Below are positions 49,011 through 58,694 of a stretch of DNA of 64,000 nt, piece after piece. Origin of the DNA: Dermatophilus congolensis (GTDB taxonomy: Bacteria; Actinomycetota; Actinomycetes; Actinomycetales; Dermatophilaceae). A program made the position numbers and the translations under genes. The DNA is taken from positions 248,001-312,000 of the forward strand of contig NZ_UFYA01000001.1 of assembly GCF_900447215.1 (NCBI RefSeq), written 5' to 3'. A model generated the notes under the pieces. The model did no database searches. It was not told the DNA's origin and worked only from the letters and a program-made list of their open reading frames with translations. Positions within the stretch are counted from its first letter, which is position 1. Each line of letters opens with the position of its first letter.

Positions 49011-50496
49011 ATGCCTGATGCCCCTGCTTCTGCTGCGTCCGTTGAGAGCCGTGGCGTGATCGATCGTTTTTCCATATTTCTGAGCGTGGATCGACTGTTG
49101 GCCGCGAGGTGCGCGGTGGTCTTGCGACGTTCTTCACGATGGCCTACATCGTGGTTCTCAACCCGTTGATTCTTGGCCTGGTTCCTGATGGAACGGGACA
49201 GTTTTTGGGTGGGGGAGCAAACCCTGACCTGGCAAAAATCGCTGCAGCCACCGCGTTGGTGGCTGGTGTAATGACTATCGCGATGGGAGTGATCGCTAAC
49301 TTCCCGTTCGCTATTGCTGCCGGCTTGAGCCTGAACGCGTTTGTGGCGTTTTCGATTGCGGGGATGCCGGGGATGACCTGGGCCGATGCGATGGGGCTGG
49401 TGGTAATTGAAGGAATTGTCATCCTTGTGCTGGTGCTGACTGGGTTCCGGCAAGCGGTGTTCCACGCGATCCCGGCGCAGTTGAAGACGGCGTTGAGTGT
49501 CGGTATTGGCCTCTTCGTCACTTTTGTTGGTTTGTATGACGCTGGGATTGTGCGTGAGGCCGAGGGCACGCCGGTGCAGCTTGGTCCGGGTGGTTTCTTA
49601 GCAGGATGGCCAAGCCTTGTGTTCGTGGTTGGGTTGCTGGCCATCGTGACGATGCTGGTTCGTCAGGTTAAGGGCGCGATTCTGTACGGAATTGTTGGTG
49701 CAACAGGGCTGGCCATTCTTGTTGAGGCGTTGTGCAACATTGGTGGTCAGAAAGATGCTGCTGGCAAATTGGTAAACCCCACCGGTTGGGGCTTGAACAT
49801 TCCACGTTTGCCGAATTCACCGATCGTTACCCCTGATCTTGGGCTGCTTGGTCACTTCAACCTGCTCGGTTCTGCAGAGCGGGTGGGGGCACTGACGGCG
49901 TTGCTTCTCGTGTTCACGCTGGTGCTGGCCGACTTTTTCGACACGATGGGGACGATGGTTGCCATCGGCGCTGAGGCTGACCTTCTTGATGAGGAAGGAA
50001 CGCCGGTGAACGCCTCCCGCATTCTTGTGGTTGATGCCAGCGCTGCGATTGTTGGTGGTGCTGCAGGGACAAGCTCGAATACAGGATTTATCGAGTCGAC
50101 CTCGGGTGTGGCGGAAGGAGCTCGTACTGGGCTGGCTTCGGTGGTGACGGGGTTTTGTTCCTGGTAGCTATGTTCCTGACCCCGTTGGTTGAGGTTGTTC
50201 CTTACGAGGCGGCCACACCTGCTCTTGTTGTGGTTGGTTTCTTGATGATGCAGCAGGTCAGCAGCATTGACTGGCGTGACCTAGAGATCGCGATTCCCGC
50301 ATTTTTGACGATGGTGATGATGCCGTTTACGTACTCGATCACGGCTGGTATCGGTTCGGGGTTTGTTGCGTTCGTTGCGATCAAGGTAGCCAAGGGCAAA
50401 TTCCGGGAGATTCACGCGTTGATGTGGGTTGTGACTGTGATGTTCCTTATCTACTTCACGATGGACCCAATCCGTCACTGGCTGGTAGGTGCGTGA
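49011..50496 (+). pseudogene. NCS2 family (guanine/hypoxanthine-type) permease, two frameshifts
   Basis: Nucleobase permease of the NCS2/AzgA-like group (about 490 residues). Three pieces in different frames join if one base is restored at each of two runs. The N-terminus from ATG 49011 (PDAPASAASVESRGVIDRF) breaks at five T (49067-49071); adding one T gives FHISERGSTVGREVRGG and continuity. The middle carries TFFTMAYIVVLNPLIL, NAFVAFSIA, LADFFDTMGTMVAIG and TSSNTGFIESTSGVAEGARTG. A second break at four G (50149-50152) is repaired by one G (VLFLVAMFLTPLVEVVPYEA). Multiple hydrophobic segments throughout. Either a pseudogene or two sequencing errors; I favour the latter. Confidence 0.88.
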
Positions 50497-50510
50497 CACA
50501 TAGATCAATG

Positions 50511-50560
50511 AGCAAAGGGGCCTTGCGCTTGCATCAAGATGCGGCGCAGGCCCCTTTGCT
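50511..50560. terminator. Terminator after the permease gene
   Basis: AGCAAAGGGGCC and GGCCCCTTTGCT pair as the outer stem (50511-50522 and 50549-50560), with inner pairing, just after the permease stop. Confidence 0.8.
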
Positions 50561-50630
50561 TGTCGCTGACATACCGGTCAGGGTCCGGGGTGATTAGTCT
50601 TGGGTTTCCCCTCATGGAAAGGATGCGTCG

Positions 50631-50714
50631 ATGACTCCCCGGGTACGCAAAGTGATCGTGTGGGTCGCTCTGGTGGCGATGTTGGCTGCAGTGGTGCTGT
50701 CGCCGCTTTTGTGA
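50631..50714 (+). CDS. 27-residue membrane peptide
   Basis: A short frame ATG..TGA encoding a basic start (MTPRVRKV) and one hydrophobic helix (VWVALVAMLAAVVLSPLL). It is preceded by GAAAGGATG at usable spacing. Tiny membrane peptides of this form occur in actinobacteria near this locus type, but the evidence here is only the reading frame, the Shine-Dalgarno and the hydrophobic profile. Confidence 0.5.
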   Translation: MTPRVRKVIVWVALVAMLAAVVLSPLL

Positions 50715-50730
50715 GATTGCGTGAGTTAGG

Positions 50731-51267
50731 TCAGTCCTGCGAGGAGGGACTGTCTGTCCCTGTTTTTTCGGTCGGTGTTTTTTCCGCAGGCGTAGATGTA
50801 GAGACACGCGGGGTGATGCGGATCGTTGCGCGGCTGGCAGCAGAACCACGGGTGATAGCCCGAGGAATCCCGCGTAGGCGGCTAGTCACACTGGCACTTG
50901 ATTTGAGAGCTTGTGCTTCAGCGTTTTCGCGTACCCATTGTTCGGGAGTGAGTCGTCGAGTGATGTCGTAGTTCTCCAGGAGGCGGTCAATGGGGGTGGG
51001 GACCGCGGGGTGGGTAGCTACGGGCCGATCACCGCTGAACACCACGTATACGCGGGTGTCGCCATCGAAGGTGAGCAGAACACTGCCGTTAACCAGGCCT
51101 GCTGCGTGCTCGTAGGCCATGTGTTCGTAAGTGGTGCTGCGTGTAAAAGATTTGCGGGCGACATGTTCGATGGCGCCGCGGTTACGCATCACGCCTTCGT
51201 AGGCGATCGGTCCATAGGTCACGCCGAGTTTGAATAGGCGAGCGACGAGAGCTTTGCGATCGACCAC
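50731..51267 (-). CDS. Hypothetical protein, conserved-looking, function unknown
   Basis: About 178 residues from GTG 51267, which has GAAAGGTG 6 bp upstream; the frame stays open to 51462 but that extension is low-complexity. The core (KALVARLFKLGVTYGPIAYEGVMRNRGAIEH) is helical, followed by a beta-rich stretch LLTFDGDTRVYVVFSGDRPVA, then basic and Ser/Thr/Pro-rich sequence to the C-terminus (STPAEKTPTEKTGTDSPSSQ). No signal peptide from this start. I do not recognise the family. Divergent from the DtxR-type regulator. Confidence 0.6.
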   Translation of the reverse strand: MVDRKALVARLFKLGVTYGPIAYEGVMRNRGAIEHVARKSFTRSTTYEHMAYEHAAGLVNGSVLLTFDGDTRVYVVFSGDRPVATHPAVPTPIDRLLENYDITRRLTPEQWVRENAEAQALKSSASVTSRLRGIPRAITRGSAASRATIRITPRVSTSTPAEKTPTEKTGTDSPSSQD

Positions 51268-51500
51268 CGAGGGCACCTTTCGGGACGTTTGGGTGTGCAG
51301 GGGGCCGCTGCCTCGAAGTGAGGTAACGGATTGGAGGCTGGGTTCATACGTATTGGCCTCGAAGATGTTGACGCTACCCGATGTTCCTGGAGTCGTGCTG
51401 GTCGCACGTGGGGTGTGGTGAGCGGCTTTTCTACTTACGCGACACGTTCTACTGAACGCCATGGATAGTCACACCTCATCAGGGGTGTCAGACTAAGGAC

Positions 51501-52193
51501 GTGAGCAACCTCATCGACACGACTGAGATGTATCTGCGCACCATCCTCGAACTTGAGGAAGAAGGTGTGCCAGCTCTGCGTGCACGCATCGCGGAGCGAC
51601 TGGAACACTCCGGCCCGACGGTGTCGCAAACGGTGGCGCGTATGGAACGCGATGGGCTCTTGACAGTCATGCCCGACCGGACGATCGAACTCTCTGTGGC
51701 TGGCCGTGACCTTGCTACACGTGTAATGCGTAAACACCGTATTGCCGAGAGGCTGTTGACCGACGTGATCGGTCTGGAAATCGAGTATGTCCATGAAGAG
51801 GCGTGCCGGTGGGAACACGTCATGAGTGACCGTGTGGAGCGCAAAATCCTGGCCATTTTGAAGGACTACGACCGCAGCCCATACGGAAACCCCATTCCAG
51901 GTTTGGAAGCATTCGGTGAGGAGCCGCAACCGATCGCACAGGCACTGCGTATCGGAGCAGTGCCTGACGGCACACCAGTGGTGCTGCGCAGCATCGGTGA
52001 GCATCTGCAAGCAGAAGCGGACATTCTTTCCGAAATGTCTCGCGCTGGAGTGACCCCCGGAGCCGTGGTCATTCCGCGCCGTGACGGCGATGGAGTGGTT
52101 CTCTACGGCGAGAAGGTCGGTTCGGACAAAGCGCTGTGGCTTGGAGATGAGCTAGCCGATTACCTGTTCGTGGAGCCAGCAGAGAAGTCCTGA
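51501..52193 (+). CDS. DtxR/IdeR-family iron-dependent regulator
   Basis: A 230-residue metal-dependent repressor. The winged helix (about 1-72, IDTTEMYLRTI, HSGPTVSQTVARMERDGL) is followed by the dimerisation/metal domain and a C-terminal SH3-like domain (about 150-225). All metal ligands match DtxR numbering: Met10, Cys102, Glu105, His106 for site 2 and His79, Glu83, His98 for site 1. It most likely senses Fe(II). GTG 51501 reproduces the family N-terminus exactly although its Shine-Dalgarno is very close, so leaderless translation is possible. Confidence 0.92.
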   Translation: MSNLIDTTEMYLRTILELEEEGVPALRARIAERLEHSGPTVSQTVARMERDGLLTVMPDRTIELSVAGRDLATRVMRKHRIAERLLTDVIGLEIEYVHEEACRWEHVMSDRVERKILAILKDYDRSPYGNPIPGLEAFGEEPQPIAQALRIGAVPDGTPVVLRSIGEHLQAEADILSEMSRAGVTPGAVVIPRRDGDGVVLYGEKVGSDKALWLGDELADYLFVEPAEKS

Positions 52194-52323
52194 ACAAGAG
52201 ACACAGTTTCCACAACCTAGCAATAACCCACTGAACAGAAAACACAGTTGGGGACGGCACACCTGGTCAGGGCTGCGCGGTCAAGGATGAGAGAGCTCAT
52301 GACCGCCTCCCTCAGGAGTTCTG

Positions 52324-53583
52324 ATGCCGGCTATCCCACCACCCCCACGATCCTGCCTCCAACCACACGAGGTCTCAGCGCGCCACCGTGTTCGCGTCCC
52401 CGGCGATCACGTGTGGAGCCGCGTCGCAGCAGACTCACCATGGATCGCACGCACCGCATCAGGGGCTGTGCTCACCGGCGGGCTTGTTCTGGCTGGTTCA
52501 GCACTAGCATCAGCACAACTGACCGATGCACCCCACAGCCCTACACCAAACTCCACCACTGCTACGGTCACTGCGCGCACAACACCACCGCCGACACACA
52601 ACACCTCAGCTGATCTGGCCAACGCAAAAACACACGCAGAGACAACGTCCAACACAGCTGTCACCAACGCCACTAGTACTGCAACCCAGCACAGAAAACC
52701 TGTCTCCTCTGCGGCATCACTGCCAGCCGCAGCCACAATTGACTGCCCCTGCGCCGCAGTAATAAACCCAACCCCCCAGGCACCACCGCTGGTCACCTCA
52801 GCCCCAACACCACCACCTCAGGCCAGCCCCAACACCACCACCGGTGCCCGCGTCTACCTTCCGCAATCAGTAGGTAAAAAAGACACCCCACCCCGGCAGC
52901 AGCCGGCACCTGCAGCCTGCGCTACCACCCGTACGCCTCAGCCTCCACCTTCGGCTAGCCATCAACCCTCTGCAGCCCAACCAACTACCCAAACTCCCAT
53001 GCCCCCTTCCCAAAAGCCCGCTCCAACACAACCAGCTACCTCCAGCACACCGAAACCCGAACACAAACCTGTACCCGCACACCCCTTCGAGAAAGCACCA
53101 CACGGCCCCCGACTCCATTCAGGTAAGCGCAGCACACCCAGTCCCCGCCTCGACACATCACTCACTGCATCACCGAAAAAAGCACACCGCCACACCCAGA
53201 AAAAACCAACCACCAAAAAATTCACACGCGCCACATCCGCACCAACACATAAAACAGCCGTCCTTGAAATGGCGAAAAACCTATCGGGCATCCCATACGT
53301 ATGGGGAGGTACTAGCACCAGCGGATTCGACTGCTCTGGATTCACCCAACACATCTTCCGAAAAGCAGGCATCTACCTGCCACGCACAGCAGCGCAACAA
53401 CAAGCAGCAACCACCCACGTAAAAAATCCCAAACCTGGCGATCTCGTATTTTTCGGATCCCCTGCCCACCACGTGGGCATATACGCCGGAAATGGCTACA
53501 TGTACGACGCCCCACGCAGTGGCCGCACCACCGGCCTACACAAAATCTGGTCCTCAAAAGTGACGTACCACCGTGCCCACTAG
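52324..53583 (+). CDS. Secreted NlpC/P60 peptidoglycan hydrolase
   Basis: A 419-residue secreted cell-wall hydrolase. After a long basic N-terminus, a signal-anchor (about 45-66, AVLTGGLVLAGSALASAQL) precedes a very long Thr/Pro/Ser-rich linker (about 70-305) with a CPC pair. The C-terminal NlpC/P60 domain (about 308-419) has the catalytic Cys in FDCSGFTQ, His in AHHVGIYAG and the third polar residue nearby; it would cleave D-Glu to diamino-acid bonds in stem peptides. The Shine-Dalgarno AGGAG lies 6 bp before ATG. Strongly C/A-rich coding. Confidence 0.9.
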   Translation: MPAIPPPPRSCLQPHEVSARHRVRVPGDHVWSRVAADSPWIARTASGAVLTGGLVLAGSALASAQLTDAPHSPTPNSTTATVTARTTPPPTHNTSADLANAKTHAETTSNTAVTNATSTATQHRKPVSSAASLPAAATIDCPCAAVINPTPQAPPLVTSAPTPPPQASPNTTTGARVYLPQSVGKKDTPPRQQPAPAACATTRTPQPPPSASHQPSAAQPTTQTPMPPSQKPAPTQPATSSTPKPEHKPVPAHPFEKAPHGPRLHSGKRSTPSPRLDTSLTASPKKAHRHTQKKPTTKKFTRATSAPTHKTAVLEMAKNLSGIPYVWGGTSTSGFDCSGFTQHIFRKAGIYLPRTAAQQQAATTHVKNPKPGDLVFFGSPAHHVGIYAGNGYMYDAPRSGRTTGLHKIWSSKVTYHRAH

Positions 53584-53684
53584 CCACACACAAGACACGA
53601 TCTCAGACAAGAACGTCGCCGCTGCCCTGTACGTTGATCGCGACAACCTCTTCGTCAGGTGGAGAACAGCGAACGGAGCCCCAC

Positions 53685-54821
53685 ATGCGGATCGTGCACA
53701 CCAGCGACTGGCAGCTCGGTATGACACGCCACTATCTAGCAGGAGAAGCCCAGGCCAGATACACAGCCGCACGCATCGACGCCATCCGCGCTATCGGTGA
53801 ACTCGCACACAGCCACAACGCTGATGCCATCGTGGTTGCCGGCGACGTCTTCGACTCCAACCTTGTCGCACCCGCCACAGTCCACCGCTCCATCGACGCG
53901 ATGCGAAGCGTAGGACTGCCTATCTATCTCCTCGCCGGCAACCACGATGCCCTCAACGCTGTTTCCATCTACACCTCACCAGCGTGGCTCGACCATGTAC
54001 CCGAGAATGTCCACGTCCTCGATACCGGAATCACAAACACCGGCTTAGGCTTCGAGATCGTCGCCGCACCACTGCCATCAAACGACCCCCGCGCAGACCT
54101 ACTTGGCCGCGAACTCGACACCCTCGAAGGCCCCGGGGATCTACCCCGCATCGCACTTGGCCACGGCAGCGTCGACCTCATTGATCCAGACTCACACAAC
54201 CCGGCCACCATGCGCCTGGCCACCATGGAACGCGCCCTGGAGTGCGGCGCCGTCAACTACATCGCCCTGGGGGACAGACACTCTCGTCTTTCTGTAGGAA
54301 ACACCGGGCGAATCCACTACAGCGGAGCCTGCGAAGTCACCGACTTCGTGGAAAAACTGCCCGGCGACGTCCTCATCGTCGACATCGACAGCACCAGACA
54401 CGTCGAGGTCACCCCCATCCATGTTGGCACCTGGACCTTCTTGACCATCGAAGCTGACCTCAACAGCCGAGAAGACATCGTTGACCTCGACAGTCGACTA
54501 GCAGCCATAGATCCCAAAGACCGCACCGTAGTCCGCACAATCTTGCGTGGCACCCTCAGCCTCACCGACAAAGCAGAACTGGATACTCTCCTAGATCGAT
54601 ACTCCACCTCGCTAGCTGCGCTCTTCTCCTGGAAGCGACATGAAGACATCGCCGTCGCTGTCGAAGGCACCGACGTCGAAACAATGGGACTTTCCGGCTT
54701 CGTCGCCTCTGCCGCACGCGAACTTGAACAACGCGCCAGCACCCCACACGATCAGGACGCCGCCGCAGCTCGTGACGCCCTATCCCTGCTGTTCCGTCTC
54801 TCCGCGGGAGTACGTCGATGA
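53685..54821 (+). CDS. SbcD-like metallophosphoesterase (DNA repair nuclease subunit)
   Basis: A 378-residue Mre11/SbcD-type nuclease. The phosphoesterase motifs are present: HTSDWQLG, GDVFDSN, GNHDA, LGHGSVD and ALGDRHSR. It differs from classical SbcD in length and in its C-terminus, resembling the YhaO-type partner of a Rad50-like ATPase. ATG 53685 has GGAG upstream; an earlier ATG at 53634 is in frame. The stop overlaps the start of the ATPase gene (ATGA), so the subunits are translationally coupled. Confidence 0.88.
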   Translation: MRIVHTSDWQLGMTRHYLAGEAQARYTAARIDAIRAIGELAHSHNADAIVVAGDVFDSNLVAPATVHRSIDAMRSVGLPIYLLAGNHDALNAVSIYTSPAWLDHVPENVHVLDTGITNTGLGFEIVAAPLPSNDPRADLLGRELDTLEGPGDLPRIALGHGSVDLIDPDSHNPATMRLATMERALECGAVNYIALGDRHSRLSVGNTGRIHYSGACEVTDFVEKLPGDVLIVDIDSTRHVEVTPIHVGTWTFLTIEADLNSREDIVDLDSRLAAIDPKDRTVVRTILRGTLSLTDKAELDTLLDRYSTSLAALFSWKRHEDIAVAVEGTDVETMGLSGFVASAARELEQRASTPHDQDAAAARDALSLLFRLSAGVRR

Positions 54822-57503
54822 AATTTCACGCCCTAACCGTCCGCAACTTCAAAGGAATCACTGAAACCACAGTCGATTTTCCCGACACCGGCGTGATCAT
54901 CATCGAAGGCCCCAACGAAGCAGGAAAATCAAGCCTCATCGAAGCCATCGACTTGCTCTTCCGATACAAAGACAGCTCCAGCCACAAAGCCATCACTGAA
55001 GCTCACCCCATCGGCGAAGACGAATCTCCCTACGTTGAAATCGAAGCCAGCATCGGTCCATACCGTTTCTCCTACGCCAAACGATGGGCAAAGCGCGGCG
55101 CCAACGGGGCACGAGGCCGCGGCGGAAAAACAACCCTGCACATCACTACTCCTCGCACCGAAAACCATTCCGGCGTCGCAGCCCATGAACGAGCCACTGA
55201 AATACTGGAAGAACACGTAGACACCGCACTGTGGGATGCCCTGCGTCTCCTGCAAGGCACCGAACTTGCTCCCCTCTGCCTAGAAGGCAGCACACAACTA
55301 CGCGCTGCGCTCGATGCTGCAAGCGGAGCTGGTACTGATGCTGGTGGCGACGGGGACACCATCCTTGCTGCTGTCGAGAGCGAATACACCCGCTACTTCA
55401 CCCCCCTCCACTGGGCGCCCCAAAGGCGAATACGAAAAAGCGCTTGCACATGTAGCAGCTGCTCGAGAACGGCGGGATGCAGCTCAACGCGCGGTCGAGG
55501 AAGTTTACCGGGATGTCAAGCGGCATGCGAACATCAGCGCCAGCATCGTCGATTTACGCGTAAAAGTTCAGGAGGCCGAAAACCAGGCACAGCAATGGGC
55601 AACGCGGCGGGAACAAGCTGATACGGCTCGAGAACGCGAGGCTGCGGCTAAGCAGGCGCTTACGGAAGCTCTTCGTGTGCAGGAGGACTCTCAGACGCAG
55701 GCAGCTCGTCGGGAGGTGCTGATTGATGATGTCGCTGGGCGTGTGCAGCAGGTGCAGGAAGCGGAGAAAGATTTCGCCACTGCTGCGCAGCAACGAACAC
55801 AGATGGCAACTCGTGCTGAGCAGGTGGGGGAAGAAATAACGCAGGCTGAGAGTCACTCTCGTGCCTGCCGGCGCGCGGTGGCGGCTGCGCGGCAGCGGCG
55901 GAGGTGGAGCGCGTTGGAGCAAGAGAAGCAGCGGCTGAGCGAACGTGTTGCGCGTGTGGATGACGTGGCAGCGCGGCTGGGGCGAGCACGTAACGAGTTG
56001 GAGGAGCTGCGTGTAGATGCGCAGCTACGGGAGAAGCTCGAGACTGCTGAGCGTGAAGTGGAGGCGGCACGTATTGCCCAGCGGGCGGCTTCAGCGCGGG
56101 TGACGGGGCGTGCATTGGCTGGTTCGGCTGCAGTTGAGGTTGATGGTGCTGCAGTTGAGCTGGGCGAAGATGAGAGTGAATGGGTGTTGTGTGAGCCCAT
56201 TGAGGTAGTGCTTCCTGGTGTGGCAGCTTTCCGGTGGGTTCCTGAAGCGGGGGCGGCTGAGCGCATTGATCAGGTGCGTCGTGCTGAGCGTGAGGTGGAG
56301 CGGTTGCTAGAAGAATGCGGGGTGGAGAGCATGCAGGAGGCTCACCGTCAGGCATCGCGACGGGTTGTGGTGGAGGCTGAGATCGAGCGGGGGGAAGCTG
56401 AGCGCAGCGCGTTGTTGGCCGGTGATGAGATTGGTTGGATGCGCGATCGTCTTGAGGAAGTAGAGGGTGCGCTTGCCTCGGTACCTCTGAGAATGGATGG
56501 TGCTGAGGATAAGAGTGATGCGGCTGATGATGGTTCGGAGGCGGCATTAAGTGCGCTGGTGGAGGCCGAGGAATCAGCTGCGGATGAGGTGGAGCGTCTT
56601 CGAGTACGTGGGGAAGAGGCTGCTGTTGCCGCTGCGCAGGCGAGGGAGGCCGCGACTGCTGCTGAGGCGAATCTTGTGGCTGGGCGGCGTGAGTTACAGG
56701 TGCGGCAAAGTGAGTTGGAGGAGGCGCGTGCGCAGCTGAGTGATGAAGACGTTAACGAGCGAGTGGTCTGTGCCGTAGCTGCTGTGCAGGAAGCACAGGT
56801 GCAGCATGAGCAGGCTAGGCAAGCTGCGCAGGAAGCTGCTACAGGTGAAGAACAGTTGGTGGCGGTGGAGCGTCGGGTGGAGGGCGCGCGGTCTCGGTTG
56901 ACTGATGCTGAGCGTGAGTTGGTGCGTATTGAGGCTGTGTTGGAGCAGGCGGGCGGTCAGGGTAGGGCAGAGCAGTTGGATGAGGCTGCTTCGCAGTTGG
57001 AAGTGGCTGAGCATGATGCGCAAGTGGTGACGCGGCGGGCAGAAGCGGTGCGGTTGTTGCGTGAGGTGTTGCGGGAGCACAGTGTGCAGGCCAAGGCTGC
57101 GTATGTTGCGCCGTTTAGGGCTGAGGTTGAGCGGTTGGGACGGTTGGTTTATGGGCCGTCTTTTCATGTGGTGGTGGCTGAAGACCTCCAGGTGCAGGAG
57201 CGGGTGCTGCATGGGGTGAATGTGCCGTTTGAGTCATTGTCCAGTGGCGCTAAGGAGCAGCTGTCGATTTTGGTGAGGTTGGCGGTGGCGCAGTTGGTGG
57301 AGCCGGGGGAGGGGGTGCCGGTGGTGATTGATGATGCGCTGGGGTATTCCGATCCGCAGCGCATTGTGGCTACTACTGCGGCTTTTGAAACTATTGGTGA
57401 GCGGGCTCAGGTGGTGATGTTGACGTGTACTCCTGGTCGGTATGACGGGGTGCGGGGGGCGCGGGTTGTTGCTGTTGGGCAGGAGCGGTTTTCGGTGGTT
57501 TAA
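54818..57503 (+). pseudogene. SbcC/Rad50-like (YhaN-type) ATPase, one frameshift
   Basis: Rad50/SbcC-type ATPase, about 894 residues if repaired. The head is formed by the N-terminal Walker A GPNEAGKSS and the C-terminal signature LSSGAKEQLSILVRLA plus Walker B PVVIDDALGYSD. The middle is coiled coil (Glu/Ala/Gln/Arg-rich) broken by a globular insertion near FRWVPEAG. No CxxC zinc hook is visible. At six C (55401-55406) one extra base breaks the frame; removing one C joins EYTRYFTP to TGRPKGEYEKALA. Third-position composition changes from C/A-rich to G/T-rich near 55.5 kb. Confidence 0.86.
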
Positions 57504-57509
57504 CTGGTC

Positions 57510-57541
57510 AGGCCGGGGCAGTCCGTGGAATGCCCCGGCCT
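57510..57541. terminator. Terminator after sbcC
   Basis: AGGCCGGGGCA (57510-57520) and TGCCCCGGCCT (57531-57541) form an 11-bp stem between convergent genes. Confidence 0.8.
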
Positions 57542-57549
57542 GGGGGTGG

Positions 57550-58566
57550 TTATTCAGCGACGTGGATGATGAGTTTTCCGAAATTTTTACCGGTAAGTAA
57601 GCCGCGGAAGGCTTCACGGGAGTTTTCCAGGCCCTCGACGATGTCTTCTTTGTATTGAATTTTTCCTTCGTTGATCCAGGTGGTCATGTCGCGCAGGAAG
57701 TCGCTGTAGTGGTCTTTCTGGAATTCGGTTTGGATGAATCCGCGGACGGTGAGGGATTTTTTGAGGATGATGCCCATGAGCTGGCTGCTGCGGTCGGGGC
57801 CAGCAGGTAGGTCGGTGGAGTTGTAGCCGGATACGAGGCCGCATAGGGGGATGCGTCCGTAGGTGTTCATACGGGGCAGAACAGCGTCGAAGACGTGTCC
57901 GCCGACGTTTTCGAAGTAGACGTCGATGCCATCGGGGGTGGCGGTGGCTAGGTCGTCGGCGAAGGTGGAGCTGCGGTGGTCCAAGGCGGCGTCAAAGCCA
58001 AGTTCTTTGAGGTATGCGGTTTTGGCTTCTCCGCCGGCGATGCCGACTGCGCGGGCGCCGTGGATGCGGGCGATTTGTCCTACGGCGGAGCCTACGGGGC
58101 CGGTTGCTGCTGCGACGGCGACGGTTTCTCCTGGGCGTGGTTTTCCAAGCAGGAGTAGCCCTGCGTATGCGGTGAATCCGGGCATGCCGAGGATGCCCAA
58201 TGCGGTGGAGGGTGGTGCTTTGTCGGGGTCGAGGCGGGTGAGGTGGGCGACGTTTTCTACGGAGTGGGTTTGCCATCCGCCGTAGCCCAGGACGAGGTCT
58301 CCGGGGGTGAGTTCGCCGCCGGGGCATTCAAGGACACGGGAGACGGTTCCGCCGACGATTGTGCTGCCGAGTTCTAGTGGTGGGAAGTAAGACTCGGCTT
58401 GGCTCATACGTCCGCGCATGTAGGGGTCTAGGGACAGGTAGAGGGTTTGGAGAAGGGCTTGGCCGGGTTCGGGTGTGGTGAGTTGGGCATCTTCGATGCG
58501 GAGGTCTTCGTCGGTGGGTTCGCCGTTGGGGTACTGCGCGAGAAACACTCGTGTGGTTGTTGGCAT
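57550..58566 (-). CDS. NADP-dependent oxidoreductase (YncB/leukotriene B4 dehydrogenase-like MDR)
   Basis: A 338-residue medium-chain reductase lacking zinc ligands. The NADP-binding region reads VAAATGPVGSAVGQIARIHGARAVGIAG, the family YLSLDPYMRGRM is near the N-terminus, and the substrate-side FENVGG and GFIQTEF motifs are present. Family members reduce alpha,beta-unsaturated carbonyls. ATG 58566 follows GAGAGGAATTCAC. Monocistronic by spacing. Confidence 0.9.
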   Translation of the reverse strand: MPTTTRVFLAQYPNGEPTDEDLRIEDAQLTTPEPGQALLQTLYLSLDPYMRGRMSQAESYFPPLELGSTIVGGTVSRVLECPGGELTPGDLVLGYGGWQTHSVENVAHLTRLDPDKAPPSTALGILGMPGFTAYAGLLLLGKPRPGETVAVAAATGPVGSAVGQIARIHGARAVGIAGGEAKTAYLKELGFDAALDHRSSTFADDLATATPDGIDVYFENVGGHVFDAVLPRMNTYGRIPLCGLVSGYNSTDLPAGPDRSSQLMGIILKKSLTVRGFIQTEFQKDHYSDFLRDMTTWINEGKIQYKEDIVEGLENSREAFRGLLTGKNFGKLIIHVAE

Positions 58567-58694
58567 GTGAATTCCTCTCGACGCGTCTGGTTTTCGTGAG
58601 TTGCGTTGACTAACTCATCACATTTGTTGGATTACGTCACCTATACGGTGCCTCGGTGGTGATGGGCTGTACGCGTAGTCGGTTGGAGCAGAGG

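Noticed and set aside
52277-52306. Hairpin GCGGTCA ... TGACCGC before the NlpC/P60 gene as a second c-di-AMP riboswitch
   Set aside because: The conserved ydaO core (CCGACAGCTAAC, GGGGGTAAA) is absent.
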